The translations under genes were made by a program, and so were the position numbers. 64,000 nucleotides of DNA from Pedococcus bigeumensis (GTDB lineage Bacteria; Actinomycetota; Actinomycetes; Actinomycetales; Dermatophilaceae), in the NCBI RefSeq assembly GCF_006438965.1, contig NZ_RCZM01000001.1, forward strand, positions 621,097-685,096, written 5' to 3'. This document shows positions 11,029 to 21,707 of this stretch, in pieces (position 1 is the stretch's first letter; every line of letters starts with the position of its first letter). The notes under the pieces were generated by a model. It saw only the letters and a list, made by a program, of their open reading frames with translations, was not told the DNA's origin and searched no databases.

Positions 11029-12899
11029 ACACGGCTGACACTGACCCGAGACTCCTGCCCGGACCGGAGCTCACCGTCTGGGCTCCCCACGCCCACGGCG
11101 TGGAGGTCGAGTGGTCCCTCGACGACGACGCCGCCCAGCGCTCCGCCATGGAGGCCAAGGGCGACGGCTGGTGGCGCTGGCAGGCTCCGTCGCTGCCCGA
11201 GTCGGGGCCGGCGGCATACCCGTGCCTGGACTATGGGTTCCGCCTCGACGACGGTCCGGTGACCCCGGACCCGCGCTCCGCGTGGCAGCCGCACGGCGTG
11301 CACGGCGAGAGCCGCTTCTTCGATGCGACGGCGCACACCTGGCGGGACGCCACCTGGGCGGGGCCCCAGCAGGGGGAGGGCGTACTGGGTGGCGTGGTCT
11401 ACGAGCTGCACGTCGGGACATTCACGCCCGAGGGCACCCTCGACGCCGCGCAGCGGCGGTTGCAGCACCTGGTCGACCTCGGTGTCGACGTGGTCGAGCT
11501 GATGCCGGTCGCGGCGTGGCCGGGACGCTGGAACTGGGGCTATGACGGCGTCGGGCCGTGGGCGGTCGATGACGAGTACGACGGCCCGGCAGCCCTTCAG
11601 CGGTTCGTCGACGCGTGCCACCGGCTGGGGCTGGGCGTCTGTCTCGACATGGTCTACAACCACCTCGGCCCGGTGGGGAACTACCTGTCCAGGTTCGGGC
11701 CCTACTTCTCCGACGACCACCAGACTCCCTGGGGTCCTGGGCTCAACCTCGACGGCCAGGGCAGCCTGCACGTGCGGCGCTGGATCATCGACAACGCGCT
11801 GCGGTGGTTCGGCGACTTCCACGTGGATGCCCTGCGACTCGATGCCGTGCAAGAGCTGCAGGACGACTCCGCCCAGCACGTGCTCGCCCAGCTCGCAGAC
11901 GAGGTCGCGGTGCTCAGCGCTCGGCTCGGCCGACCCCTGGACCTGATCGCGGAGAGCGACCTCAACGACCCACGGACGATCACGTCCACCGCCGAGGGCG
12001 GTCTCGGTATGGACGCCCAGTGGGACGACGACGTGCACCACGCTCTGCACGTCGCCCTGACCGGTGAAACCCAGGGCTACTACGCCGATTTCGCCGGGCA
12101 CTGCCCGGCGATGCCGGACGCCGGACCCCTGGCGGTCCTGGCCAAGACCATGACCAGGGCGTTCCTGCACGACGGCTCCTGGTCGAGCTTCCGCGGCGCG
12201 AACTGGGGTGTGCCGGTCGACCCTGCACGCGTGGACGGGCGTCGGTTCCTGGGCTACCTGCAGACGCATGACCAGGTCGGCAACCGGGCCGTGGGTGACC
12301 GCATCTCCGCCGTTGTCACTCCCGGACGGCAGGCGATCGGCGCCGCCCTCTACCTCACCGGGCCGTTCACCCCGATGGTCTTCATGGGGGAGGAGTGGGC
12401 GGCGACGACGCCGTTCCAGTTCTTCACCGACTTCGACGACCCCGCGATGAAGCAGGCCGTGACCGAGGGTCGGCGACGCGAGTTCGAGGCGCACGGCTGG
12501 GCCGCCGAGGACGTTCCGGACCCGCAGGACGAGCAGACCTTCCGCCGCTCCCAGCTGGACTGGGCCGAGCTGCACGAGGACGACAACGCGCGGATGCTGG
12601 CGTGGTACCGCGACCTGATCTCGCTGCGGCGCAAGGAGTACGACCTCAACAACGGACGGCTCGACACAGTCGGGGTGGACTTCGACGAAGGTGACGGGTG
12701 GTTCGTCGTGCGCCGCGGCACCTTCCGCATCGTCCTGAACCTGGCCGCTTCGCGGTGGACGGTGCCCCTCGATGACGCGCCGGAGAGGGTCGTGCTGGCC
12801 TGGGAGCCGGAGCAGACGCGGCTGCGCGGCGCCGGCGTGCACTTGCCGCCCTTCACGGCGGCGGTCGTCCGGATGGGTCAGTCGACGCCGAGGTTGTAG
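11025..12899 (+). CDS. treZ: Maltooligosyltrehalose trehalohydrolase
   Basis: This 624-residue GH13 hydrolase releases free trehalose from maltooligosyltrehalose, completing the TreXYZ route. The N-terminal E-set region (LTVWAPHAHGVEVEW) is followed by the barrel with ELHVGTFTPEGTLD, DMVYNHLGPVGNYL, DALRLDAVQEL (nucleophile), LIAESDLND (acid Glu) and YLQTHDQVGNR. Full family length. It ends in a 22-base convergent overlap with the GNAT gene, so the treXYZ operon terminates here. Confidence 0.97.
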   Translation: MNTADTDPRLLPGPELTVWAPHAHGVEVEWSLDDDAAQRSAMEAKGDGWWRWQAPSLPESGPAAYPCLDYGFRLDDGPVTPDPRSAWQPHGVHGESRFFDATAHTWRDATWAGPQQGEGVLGGVVYELHVGTFTPEGTLDAAQRRLQHLVDLGVDVVELMPVAAWPGRWNWGYDGVGPWAVDDEYDGPAALQRFVDACHRLGLGVCLDMVYNHLGPVGNYLSRFGPYFSDDHQTPWGPGLNLDGQGSLHVRRWIIDNALRWFGDFHVDALRLDAVQELQDDSAQHVLAQLADEVAVLSARLGRPLDLIAESDLNDPRTITSTAEGGLGMDAQWDDDVHHALHVALTGETQGYYADFAGHCPAMPDAGPLAVLAKTMTRAFLHDGSWSSFRGANWGVPVDPARVDGRRFLGYLQTHDQVGNRAVGDRISAVVTPGRQAIGAALYLTGPFTPMVFMGEEWAATTPFQFFTDFDDPAMKQAVTEGRRREFEAHGWAAEDVPDPQDEQTFRRSQLDWAELHEDDNARMLAWYRDLISLRRKEYDLNNGRLDTVGVDFDEGDGWFVVRRGTFRIVLNLAASRWTVPLDDAPERVVLAWEPEQTRLRGAGVHLPPFTAAVVRMGQSTPRL

Positions 12900-13345
12900 G
12901 TCACCAGGTCGGTCTCCACAGCGAGCCGGTCGTAGGCCTTGCGGGCTCGTTCGTTGGATGCGCGGGTGATCCACCGGACCTGGCTCCAGCCGCGTTCGCG
13001 CGAGCGGGCCTGTAATGCGGCCAGCAGGGCGTCGACGACTCCGGTGCCACGGTGCTCCGGGGCGACGAACAGGTCGTCAAGGAAGCACGCGGTGCTGCCT
13101 TGCAGCGGCCTCACGAACGGCCGGTAATGAGCGATACCAACGGGTTCAGCGTCGACTGCGGGCCTCGCGACGATGGCCGCGAGCTCGTGCGCTGGGTCCA
13201 TCAGCCATCCCCAGACCACGGCAGAGACCTCCTCGGGGCGGGTGGACTCGTAGAAGTCGAGATAGCCGCGGTGCAACCGTGCCCACGCGGGGTGGTCGGC
13301 CTCGCGAAGGTCGTCCACCACCCACTGCGCAGGGTCGCGGGGCAC
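12878..13345 (-). CDS. GNAT-family N-acetyltransferase
   Basis: This 155-residue acetyltransferase carries the acetyl-CoA pyrophosphate loop APEHRGTGVVDALLAAL near residues 92-110, preceded by the strand ACFLDDLFV, and a late SNERARKAYDRL. It is the last gene of a LysR-TesB-GNAT run, 3 bases after tesB, and starts with GTG. The substrate cannot be told; such proteins modify small amines, antibiotics or protein N-termini. Its 3' end overlaps treZ by 22 bases in convergent orientation. Confidence 0.88.
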   Translation of the reverse strand: MPRDPAQWVVDDLREADHPAWARLHRGYLDFYESTRPEEVSAVVWGWLMDPAHELAAIVARPAVDAEPVGIAHYRPFVRPLQGSTACFLDDLFVAPEHRGTGVVDALLAALQARSRERGWSQVRWITRASNERARKAYDRLAVETDLVTYNLGVD

Positions 13346-13348
13346 GGC

Positions 13349-14296
13349 TCAGGACTCCTTGACCCGGACCATGCCCTCTTGCGCCACCGTGGCGACGAGG
13401 GTGCCGTCGGCGGCGAACATCCGCCCGGTACCCAGGCCCCGTCCACCGGATGCCGAGGGGGACTCCTGGCTGTAGAGGATCCATTCGTCGGCGTGCACGG
13501 GCCGGTGGAACCACATGGCGTGGTCGAGGCTGGCGGGCCGGAGCCGCGGGTCGGTCCAGGTCAGCCCGTGCCGGCGGATGACGGGTTCCAGCAGCGTGTA
13601 GTCGGAGGCGTAGGCGAGGACGGCGGCGTGGACGAGCGGGTCGTCGGGCAGCTTGCCGATCGCCTTCATCCAGACACTCTGGTGAGAGCTGAGCTCCGGG
13701 CCGGCGGCGATGAAGAGGTTGTTCTCGACGTGCCGCTGCTCGATGGGTCGCTTCAGCAGGTGACGCGCACCCGGGTGGTCGATCCCACCGAACTCGTCAG
13801 CCAGCGACCGCAGCTCGTCGGGGCCCGGGACCTCGGGCATCGGGTCCTGGTGGTCCAGACCGCCCGACGCCTCCTGGAACGAGGTGATCATCGACAGGAT
13901 CGGCAGGCCGTGCTGGATCGCGTGGACCCGCCTGGTCGAGAACGAGTTGCCGTCGCGCATCCGCTCCACCGCGAAGCGGATCGGCATGGTGTCGTCGCCG
14001 GGACGCATGAAGTAGCCGTGCAGCGAGTGGATCCGTCGAGGACCGTCACCGTCGTCGACGTCCTGCATCGTGCGGCCCGCGGCCATCACGCACTGGGCGA
14101 GCACCTGACCCCCGAAGACGCGCCCATGGGGCATCTTCTGGCTGCGCCCGAGGAAGACCGTGGCGCCCGACTCGCCGAAGTCGGCACGGTCCCCGACCCC
14201 TTCGACGGTGATCCGGGCGGTGCCCAGCTCCTCGAGGTCGAGGGTGTCGAGCAGGTCGGCCAGCGGATCGAACTCGGGGGCGTTCTCGTCGGTCAC
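13349..14296 (-). CDS. tesB: Acyl-CoA thioesterase II (TesB-like)
   Basis: This 315-residue double-hotdog enzyme hydrolyses acyl-CoA to free fatty acid and CoA. Diagnostic segments are MPHGRVFGGQVLAQ near residue 55, HAMWFHRPVHADEWILY with the catalytic Asp region, SPSASGGRGLGTGRMF and VAQEGMVR at the C-terminus. Length fits the family. The GTG start overlaps the stop of the LysR gene by 4 bases, so both are on one transcript, suggesting that the regulator controls a fatty-acyl function, although its target could equally be the divergent exporter. Confidence 0.94.
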   Translation of the reverse strand: MTDENAPEFDPLADLLDTLDLEELGTARITVEGVGDRADFGESGATVFLGRSQKMPHGRVFGGQVLAQCVMAAGRTMQDVDDGDGPRRIHSLHGYFMRPGDDTMPIRFAVERMRDGNSFSTRRVHAIQHGLPILSMITSFQEASGGLDHQDPMPEVPGPDELRSLADEFGGIDHPGARHLLKRPIEQRHVENNLFIAAGPELSSHQSVWMKAIGKLPDDPLVHAAVLAYASDYTLLEPVIRRHGLTWTDPRLRPASLDHAMWFHRPVHADEWILYSQESPSASGGRGLGTGRMFAADGTLVATVAQEGMVRVKES

Positions 14297-15210
14297 GCAC
14301 CGACCCTAGCGGGAGCGCTCACCCGCTCACGCAGCAGATCGACGGCCCGCCTGGCCGCCGGGTGGTGCTCCACCGAAGCCTTGACCGCGACGTACACGTG
14401 TCGCACCGGGGTGGGGGAGACGAGGGGGATGGCGACGACGCCCACGGGCAGCTGGGCCGTGCCGAGGCTCGGAAGCACGGTGACCCCAACCCCTGCGGCC
14501 ACGAACGAGATCGCGGTCGGGTAGTCGTGCGTCTCGATCCGGAAGTCCGGCGTGAACCCGGCCTCGGTGCATGCGTCGAGGATGACTTGTCGGCAGAAGC
14601 CACGGTTGAAGTCGTTGTCGACCCAGCGCTCGGGAGCGAGCTCGCCCAGGGCCACGTGGGGTTCGCCGGCCAGCGGGTGGTCCACCCGGACCACCACGAC
14701 GTAGGGGTCGTCGAGCAGGTGGTGCACTGTGGACTGACCGTTGCCGGCGGACTCGCGCAGGTGCTCAGCGGCGCCGCCGACGAAGATCTCGATGTCCGGG
14801 TCGGGGTGCTCGTCGCCGAGCAGCTCGATCAACCGCAGGTCGAGACGCAGGTCGGGGAACTCCTGCATCAGTCCCGCGACGACAGGGGGGATCCAGGCCG
14901 CCCCGGCCGAGGCGAAGTAGCTGATCGACAACCGCCCCACCCGGCCGGCCCGCAGGTCACCGACCACGCCCTCGATCCCGCTGAGCGACTCGAGCACCCG
15001 ACCTGCCTCGTCGGCGAGGGTCCGCCCAGCGGCCGTCGGCTCGATGCCGCGGCCCTTGCGTTCGATCAGCAGCAGCCCGGTCTCGCGCTGGAGGGTGGCG
15101 AGGTGCTGGCTCACGGCGGAGGGGGTGTAGCCGAGCGTGGTGGCGGCTGCGCCCACCGACCCGGTGGCGACGACGGTGCGCAGGACGCGGAGGCGGTGGA
15201 CATCGAGCAT
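14293..15210 (-). CDS. LysR-family transcriptional regulator
   Basis: This 305-residue regulator has the N-terminal winged helix (LRVLRTVVATGSVGAAATTL, then TPSAVSQHLATLQRE) and a type 2 periplasmic-binding-protein-like effector domain. It is divergent from the EamA exporter at 15293 across an 82-base gap and cotranscribed with tesB and the GNAT gene. LysR regulators typically control the divergent neighbour and themselves from the shared intergenic region, so the exporter is the best candidate target. The effector is unknown. Confidence 0.92.
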   Translation of the reverse strand: MLDVHRLRVLRTVVATGSVGAAATTLGYTPSAVSQHLATLQRETGLLLIERKGRGIEPTAAGRTLADEAGRVLESLSGIEGVVGDLRAGRVGRLSISYFASAGAAWIPPVVAGLMQEFPDLRLDLRLIELLGDEHPDPDIEIFVGGAAEHLRESAGNGQSTVHHLLDDPYVVVVRVDHPLAGEPHVALGELAPERWVDNDFNRGFCRQVILDACTEAGFTPDFRIETHDYPTAISFVAAGVGVTVLPSLGTAQLPVGVVAIPLVSPTPVRHVYVAVKASVEHHPAARRAVDLLRERVSAPARVGA

Positions 15211-15292
15211 GCCGCGACTGTACAGCGCTACTTAAGAGAAGTGAAGGAATCGTCGCTTGTGCTGATGTGTCGTCGGCCGTGACGATGGGTGC
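15211..15292. promoter_or_regulatory. Divergent LysR/exporter control region
   Basis: The 82-base gap holds the AT-rich stretch 15228-15242 (CTACTTAAGAGAAGT) with a small ACTT..AAGT inverted repeat, the most plausible LysR contact. Both promoters must lie here; neither -10 nor -35 is convincing by eye. Confidence 0.35.
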
Positions 15293-16270
15293 GTGACCAC
15301 CCTGACCAGCCCCGTCCTCGAGCCGTGCGACCAGCCCACCGGCTCGCAGACCACCAACCTGCCGTCGATCACGCGATCCGATGGCACCGCGACCAGGGCA
15401 GTGCTGGCGGCGGGCGTCACCATCGTCCTGTGGGCGTCCGCCTTCGTCGTGATCCGCAGCAGCGGAGCTCACCTGTCGCCGGGGCCGATGGCCTTGGCCA
15501 GGGTCGCCGTGGCCACCCTGGTGCTCACGCCGTTCGTGCTCCGCGGATCGGCTCGCCGGGCGGGACCGCTTCTCCCGCGGGGCCGGGCGATCCTGCCGGT
15601 CGTCGGCTACGGCGCCCTGTGGTTCGCCGGCTACAACGTCGCGCTCAACGCCGCAGAGCGGCACGTCGACGCCGGTACGGCAGCCCTGCTGGTCAACATC
15701 GCACCGGTGCTGATCGCCATCGGTGGCGGGCTCTTCCTGCGGGAGGGCTTTTCGCGCCCGCTGTTCCTCGGGTGCGCGGTCGCCTTCGGTGGCATCGCCC
15801 TGATGGCCACGGGGTCGACCGGCGAGCGCGACATCCTCGGCATCGCCCTCGCCTTGGTCGCGGCAGTCCTCTACGCCTCGTCGGTGATCATGCAAAAGGT
15901 CACCCTCCGCAGCATCGACGCGCTGCGTGCGACCTGGCTCGGCTGCGTGGTCGGCACCGTCGTGACGTTGCCGTTCGCCGGCGAGCTCGTGCGCGAAGCT
16001 CAAGGTGCGCCGCTCTCGGCACTGCTCGGCGCGGCATACCTCGGCGCCTTTCCCACCGCCGTCGCCTTCACGACGTGGGCCTACGCACTGCGCCGTATGC
16101 CGGCTGGTCGCCTCGGTCCGTTGGGTTACCTCGTGACGGTGCTCTCGGTGCTGATGTCGTGGGCGTTCCTGTCCGAGGTGCCGACGGTGCCCGCCCTGGT
16201 GGGTGGCGGGATCTGCCTGGTGGGCGTGGTCTTCAGCCGGTGGCGTCCGCGCTCACGCGACGAGGGGTGA
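15293..16270 (+). CDS. EamA/DMT-family transporter
   Basis: This 325-residue inner-membrane protein has about ten hydrophobic segments arranged as two EamA repeats (for example TIVLWASAFVVIRSS, then later GALWFAGYNVALNAAER and AVLYASSVIMQKVTL). Members export amino acids or other metabolites. The GTG start at 15293 gives a short, polar, Ser/Thr-rich N-terminus before the first helix. It is divergent from a LysR regulator and ends with an 18-base convergent overlap with the MocR gene. The octamer occurs three times nearby (16032, 16095 and 17497). Confidence 0.92.
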   Translation: MTTLTSPVLEPCDQPTGSQTTNLPSITRSDGTATRAVLAAGVTIVLWASAFVVIRSSGAHLSPGPMALARVAVATLVLTPFVLRGSARRAGPLLPRGRAILPVVGYGALWFAGYNVALNAAERHVDAGTAALLVNIAPVLIAIGGGLFLREGFSRPLFLGCAVAFGGIALMATGSTGERDILGIALALVAAVLYASSVIMQKVTLRSIDALRATWLGCVVGTVVTLPFAGELVREAQGAPLSALLGAAYLGAFPTAVAFTTWAYALRRMPAGRLGPLGYLVTVLSVLMSWAFLSEVPTVPALVGGGICLVGVVFSRWRPRSRDEG

Positions 16271-17704
16271 GCGGCCGTGCCGCGACGGACGGGCGGACTG
16301 CGCATCGGCCCAGGCCAGGGCGAGGCGCTCGACGGCTTCGTCCACCACCTCGGAGGCGTGCCCGGTGAAGGGCAGTCGCAGGAACCGCTCCATGCCACCC
16401 TCGACGGCGAACTGTGCACCGGGGGCCAGCACCACACCGCGGTGGTCTGCCGCCGCGCACAGCGGCGTGGACAGCGCGTCGGGCAGCTCGACCCACAGGC
16501 ACAGGCCACCCTCCGGCATCCGAAAACGCCACTGTGGCAGGCGATTTCGCAGCGCATCGACGAGCGCGTCGCGAGTGGCGACGATCGCGGCCCGGCGCTC
16601 GTCGACGATCTGCGCGCGGTGTCCGAGCAGGTCGGTCAGCGCCAGCTGTTCGAGGACGGGCGCACCGAGGTCGAGGGTCAGCCGCGCGCTGACCAGGGCG
16701 GGCATCAGCTCGCGTGGTGCCCGGATCCAGCCGACGCGCAGGCCTCCCCAGAACGACTTGCTCGCCCCGCCGAGGGTGACCGTGCGCGGGTGGTGGGCTG
16801 CGAGCGGCCGCGGCATGACCAGGTCGGGGTCGTGGGCCAGGTCGACCAGCGTCTCGTCGACGATGCCGACCGTGTGGGTTCCGGCCAGCGCGTGGCCCAG
16901 GGCGGCTCGCTGGGTGTCCGGCATGAGGGCGCCGGTGGGGTTGTGGAAGTCGGGGATGAGGTAGGCCGCGCGAGGAGCGGTCTGGCGCAGTGCCGCATCG
17001 GCCGCCCCGATGTCCCAGCCGTCGCGGTCGAGAGGGAGCGCCACGGGCCTGGCGCCGGAGCGGCGCAGCGTGTCGATGGCGTTGGGGTAGGTCGGGCTCT
17101 CCAGCAGGACCCGGTCACCGTGGGAGAGCAGGGCTCGCGCGGTCACCGCGAGGCCGGCCAGGGCCCCGCTGGTCACCATGATCTGGTCGGGCGTCGTCGC
17201 GAGGCCCCGCTCGGTGAAGCGGTCGGCGAGCGCCGCACGCAGGCTGGTCAGGCCGAGCGGGTGGTAGCCGGTGCCGGCGAGGTAGCGGGGGAGCTCCAGC
17301 ATCGCGCGCTCGTAGGCCGCGACCGTCCCGGCAGGGGCACTCATGGAGGCACAGGTCAGGTCGATCACGTCGCCATCGAACTGGTCCGACGCGGGTTGCA
17401 GGGCGGTGCCCTGACGGCGGTCCGGCTCATCGCCCGGGAGTGCGGCCACGCTGCCCGAGCCCTGCCGGGAGGCGAGGTAGCCGCGGTCGCGCAGCTCGGC
17501 ATACGCCCTCGTCACGGTGGTGCGGCTGACCCCCAGGGCGTTGGTGAGGTCACGCTCGCTGGGCAGTCGGGTGCCCGCCGGCAGCCGCCCGTCGGCGACG
17601 AGCAGGCGGACCGCGTCGGCCAGCCCGCGGTAGGCGGGCGTCGTCTCAAGGGCTGCTCCCAGCATGGGGACCAACCGGGATGCGGAGATGCTTCGAACCA
17701 CCAT
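16253..17704 (-). CDS. MocR/PdxR-type GntR regulator with aminotransferase domain
   Basis: This protein of about 483 residues fuses an N-terminal GntR winged helix (LPAGTRLPSERDLTNALGVS then RTTVTRAYAEL) to a fold-type I aminotransferase-like domain. The PLP lysine is in GGASKSFWGGLRVGW, and IPDFHNPTG carries the cofactor-contacting residues. MocR regulators respond to PLP or its adducts. ATG 17704 is chosen over an ATG 14 codons upstream, since the latter would leave no promoter space beside the divergent yczE-like gene; the exact start is uncertain. The pairing with a YczE-type membrane protein is frequent in actinobacteria and bacilli. Confidence 0.9.
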   Translation of the reverse strand: MVVRSISASRLVPMLGAALETTPAYRGLADAVRLLVADGRLPAGTRLPSERDLTNALGVSRTTVTRAYAELRDRGYLASRQGSGSVAALPGDEPDRRQGTALQPASDQFDGDVIDLTCASMSAPAGTVAAYERAMLELPRYLAGTGYHPLGLTSLRAALADRFTERGLATTPDQIMVTSGALAGLAVTARALLSHGDRVLLESPTYPNAIDTLRRSGARPVALPLDRDGWDIGAADAALRQTAPRAAYLIPDFHNPTGALMPDTQRAALGHALAGTHTVGIVDETLVDLAHDPDLVMPRPLAAHHPRTVTLGGASKSFWGGLRVGWIRAPRELMPALVSARLTLDLGAPVLEQLALTDLLGHRAQIVDERRAAIVATRDALVDALRNRLPQWRFRMPEGGLCLWVELPDALSTPLCAAADHRGVVLAPGAQFAVEGGMERFLRLPFTGHASEVVDEAVERLALAWADAQSARPSRHGRSPLVA

Positions 17705-17766
17705 GCAGACCACTTTTGCACGATTGGATATGGAAGAACAGACCAATGAAGGCCAATCTTGGCATC
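17705..17766. promoter_or_regulatory. MocR/YczE divergent control region
   Basis: The AT-rich spacer contains repeated ATTGG/CCAAT elements: ATTGG at 17723, CCAAT at 17743 and the palindrome CCAATCTTGG at 17752-17761. MocR proteins often bind direct or inverted repeats of this size between themselves and their divergent target. The promoters could not be assigned by eye. Confidence 0.4.
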
Positions 17767-18426
17767 ATGACCCGCACCAACCTCGCCCCGATGACCCCGC
17801 TTCAGCAGCTGCGCGCCGGACGGACCACCCGCCGGCTGGCCCAGCTCGCCGTGGGGCTGACGCTCTACGGGGTCTCGATGGGCATGATGGTGCGCTCGGG
17901 TCTCGGGCTCGACCCGTGGGATGTCTTCCACTACGGGATCGCCCAGCACCTGCCGGTCAGCTTCGGCACCGTGACGATCATCGTCGGGGCGGCGGTGCTG
18001 TTGCTCTGGATCCCGCTGCGGCAGTGGCCCGGCCTCGGCACGGTGGCCAACGTGATCGTGATCGGCCTGGCCACCGACGCCACGCTCGCCCTGCTCGAGG
18101 CACCGGACCTGATCGCGGCCCGGGTCGGCCTCCTGCTCGGAGGGATCGTGCTCAACGGCCTCGCTGGCGCGCTCTACATCGGCAGCCAGTTCGGACCGGG
18201 ACCTCGCGACGGCCTGATGACCGGTCTGGTGCGACGCACGGGCGGCAGCTTCCGCCTGGTCCGCACCAGCATCGAGATCACGGTGCTGGCCGTGGGCTGG
18301 CTGATGGGCGGCGTCGTCGGGCTCGGCACGGTGCTGTATGCCGTGCTGATCGGCCCGGTCGTGCAGGTCTTCCTGCCGATCTTCACCGTGCCGCTCGACC
18401 TGCCCCGCGACCCCCGCTCGGCGGCG

Positions 18427-20544
<2,118 letters not shown>

Positions 20545-20592
20545 GGCGACCACCGTATGCCGCCAGCCCGACACCCCTGCGAGGATGTCCAC

Positions 20593-21069
20593 ATGGCCCC
20601 CGATCCTGTGACCGAGCGCTACCGCGTGAACGTGCCGTTGCGGTGGAGCGACATGGACGCCTACGGGCACGTCAACAACGTGCAGTTCCTGCGGCTGCTC
20701 GAGGACGCCCGGGTGATCGGCTTCGAGGACTGGTTCGGGCAGGACCGGTCCGTGCTGTCCGAGGGGATCCTCGTGGCCCGCCACGAGATCGAGTACCTCG
20801 CGCCCCTCCTCTTCCGGGTGCCGCCGATCGTGGTCGAGATGTGGGCCACCAAGATCGGCGGAGCCGGCTTCGACCTGGCCTACGAGGTGCGCGACGGGCG
20901 GGCCGCGTCGGAGGGCGGTGACGGCGACACCATCTATGCCCGCGCCGAAACCACCCTCGTCCTCTACGACTTCACCACCAGCACACCCCGCCGGATGGAC
21001 CCTGACCTGCGCGCCATGCTCGAACAGCACTCCGGCGCCCCGGTGCCCTTCCGTTGGCGCCGACGCTGA
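20593..21069 (+). CDS. 4HBT hotdog-fold acyl-CoA thioesterase
   Basis: This 158-residue single hotdog-domain protein begins near its catalytic region with VPLRWSDMDAYGHVNNVQFLR, where the aspartate in DMDAYGHVN is the nucleophile or base of the 4-hydroxybenzoyl-CoA thioesterase family. It should hydrolyse an acyl- or aryl-CoA. The ATG at 20593, with AGGATG upstream, is preferred to a much longer reading frame because the extra residues are antisense to recQ. It is translationally coupled to the following hypothetical gene (TGATG). Confidence 0.92.
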   Translation: MAPDPVTERYRVNVPLRWSDMDAYGHVNNVQFLRLLEDARVIGFEDWFGQDRSVLSEGILVARHEIEYLAPLLFRVPPIVVEMWATKIGGAGFDLAYEVRDGRAASEGGDGDTIYARAETTLVLYDFTTSTPRRMDPDLRAMLEQHSGAPVPFRWRRR

Positions 21070-21707
21070 TGGAGCTGACCTTCCCCGATGTCCAAGGACT
21101 CGACGACCTGCGCACCTACGTCGCCCGCGCCAAGGCGGCTGATGACGACGGTGCGATCCGTCTCCAGGCGCAGGGCCAGACCCTCGCCGCCTACGTCGGG
21201 GTGCTCCCCGGCAGCGGCCTGATGGCCGAGGGCGTCGTCATCGGCCTTCGAGCGATGCCGTTGGCCGCGCCCGCGCACGTCGACGTCACCGTCTCGCTGG
21301 CCGCGCTCACCGACCGGCTGGCACGGGAGACAGGCTCGACTCTGCCCCTCCCGCCGATGACCGTGAACGTCGCCTGGGCGGCGATGGCGCCACCGCGCGG
21401 CGGGTGGGAACGCGTCGGTGCCGTGACCGCCGAGGATGTGTATGCGGTGGCGCGGCAGGGCATCGAGGAGGTCGCCTCCGGTGCGCCTTCAGATGCTGGT
21501 GGGGCGGCGGTCGCCGCCCTCCGCAAGCACGTGTGGGGCCGACTCACCACGACGACGCCGCCGGTCCCGGCGGGCGGTGCGTTCGCGGCATACGTCCTCG
21601 GATTTGTTAAGGGTGATGGCGTCGCGCCAGGGTCAGAGGTGACGGTGTGGGCGCACGGCCGCTGGACGCGGCTGTCGACGCCCACGGGTCACGTCCTGAT
21701 CCGCTGA
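21069..21707 (+). CDS. Conserved hypothetical protein
   Basis: I do not recognise this 212-residue protein. It starts with ATG in a TGATG overlap with the thioesterase gene, so it is cotranscribed. It is soluble, Ala/Val-rich, with no signal peptide or membrane helix. Notable pieces are FPDVQGLDDLRTYVARAKA near the start, a MTVNVAWAAMAPPRGGW segment, and a C-terminal EVTVWAHGRWTRL. The last 19 bases overlap the convergent MFS gene. No function is proposed. Confidence 0.75.
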   Translation: MELTFPDVQGLDDLRTYVARAKAADDDGAIRLQAQGQTLAAYVGVLPGSGLMAEGVVIGLRAMPLAAPAHVDVTVSLAALTDRLARETGSTLPLPPMTVNVAWAAMAPPRGGWERVGAVTAEDVYAVARQGIEEVASGAPSDAGGAAVAALRKHVWGRLTTTTPPVPAGGAFAAYVLGFVKGDGVAPGSEVTVWAHGRWTRLSTPTGHVLIR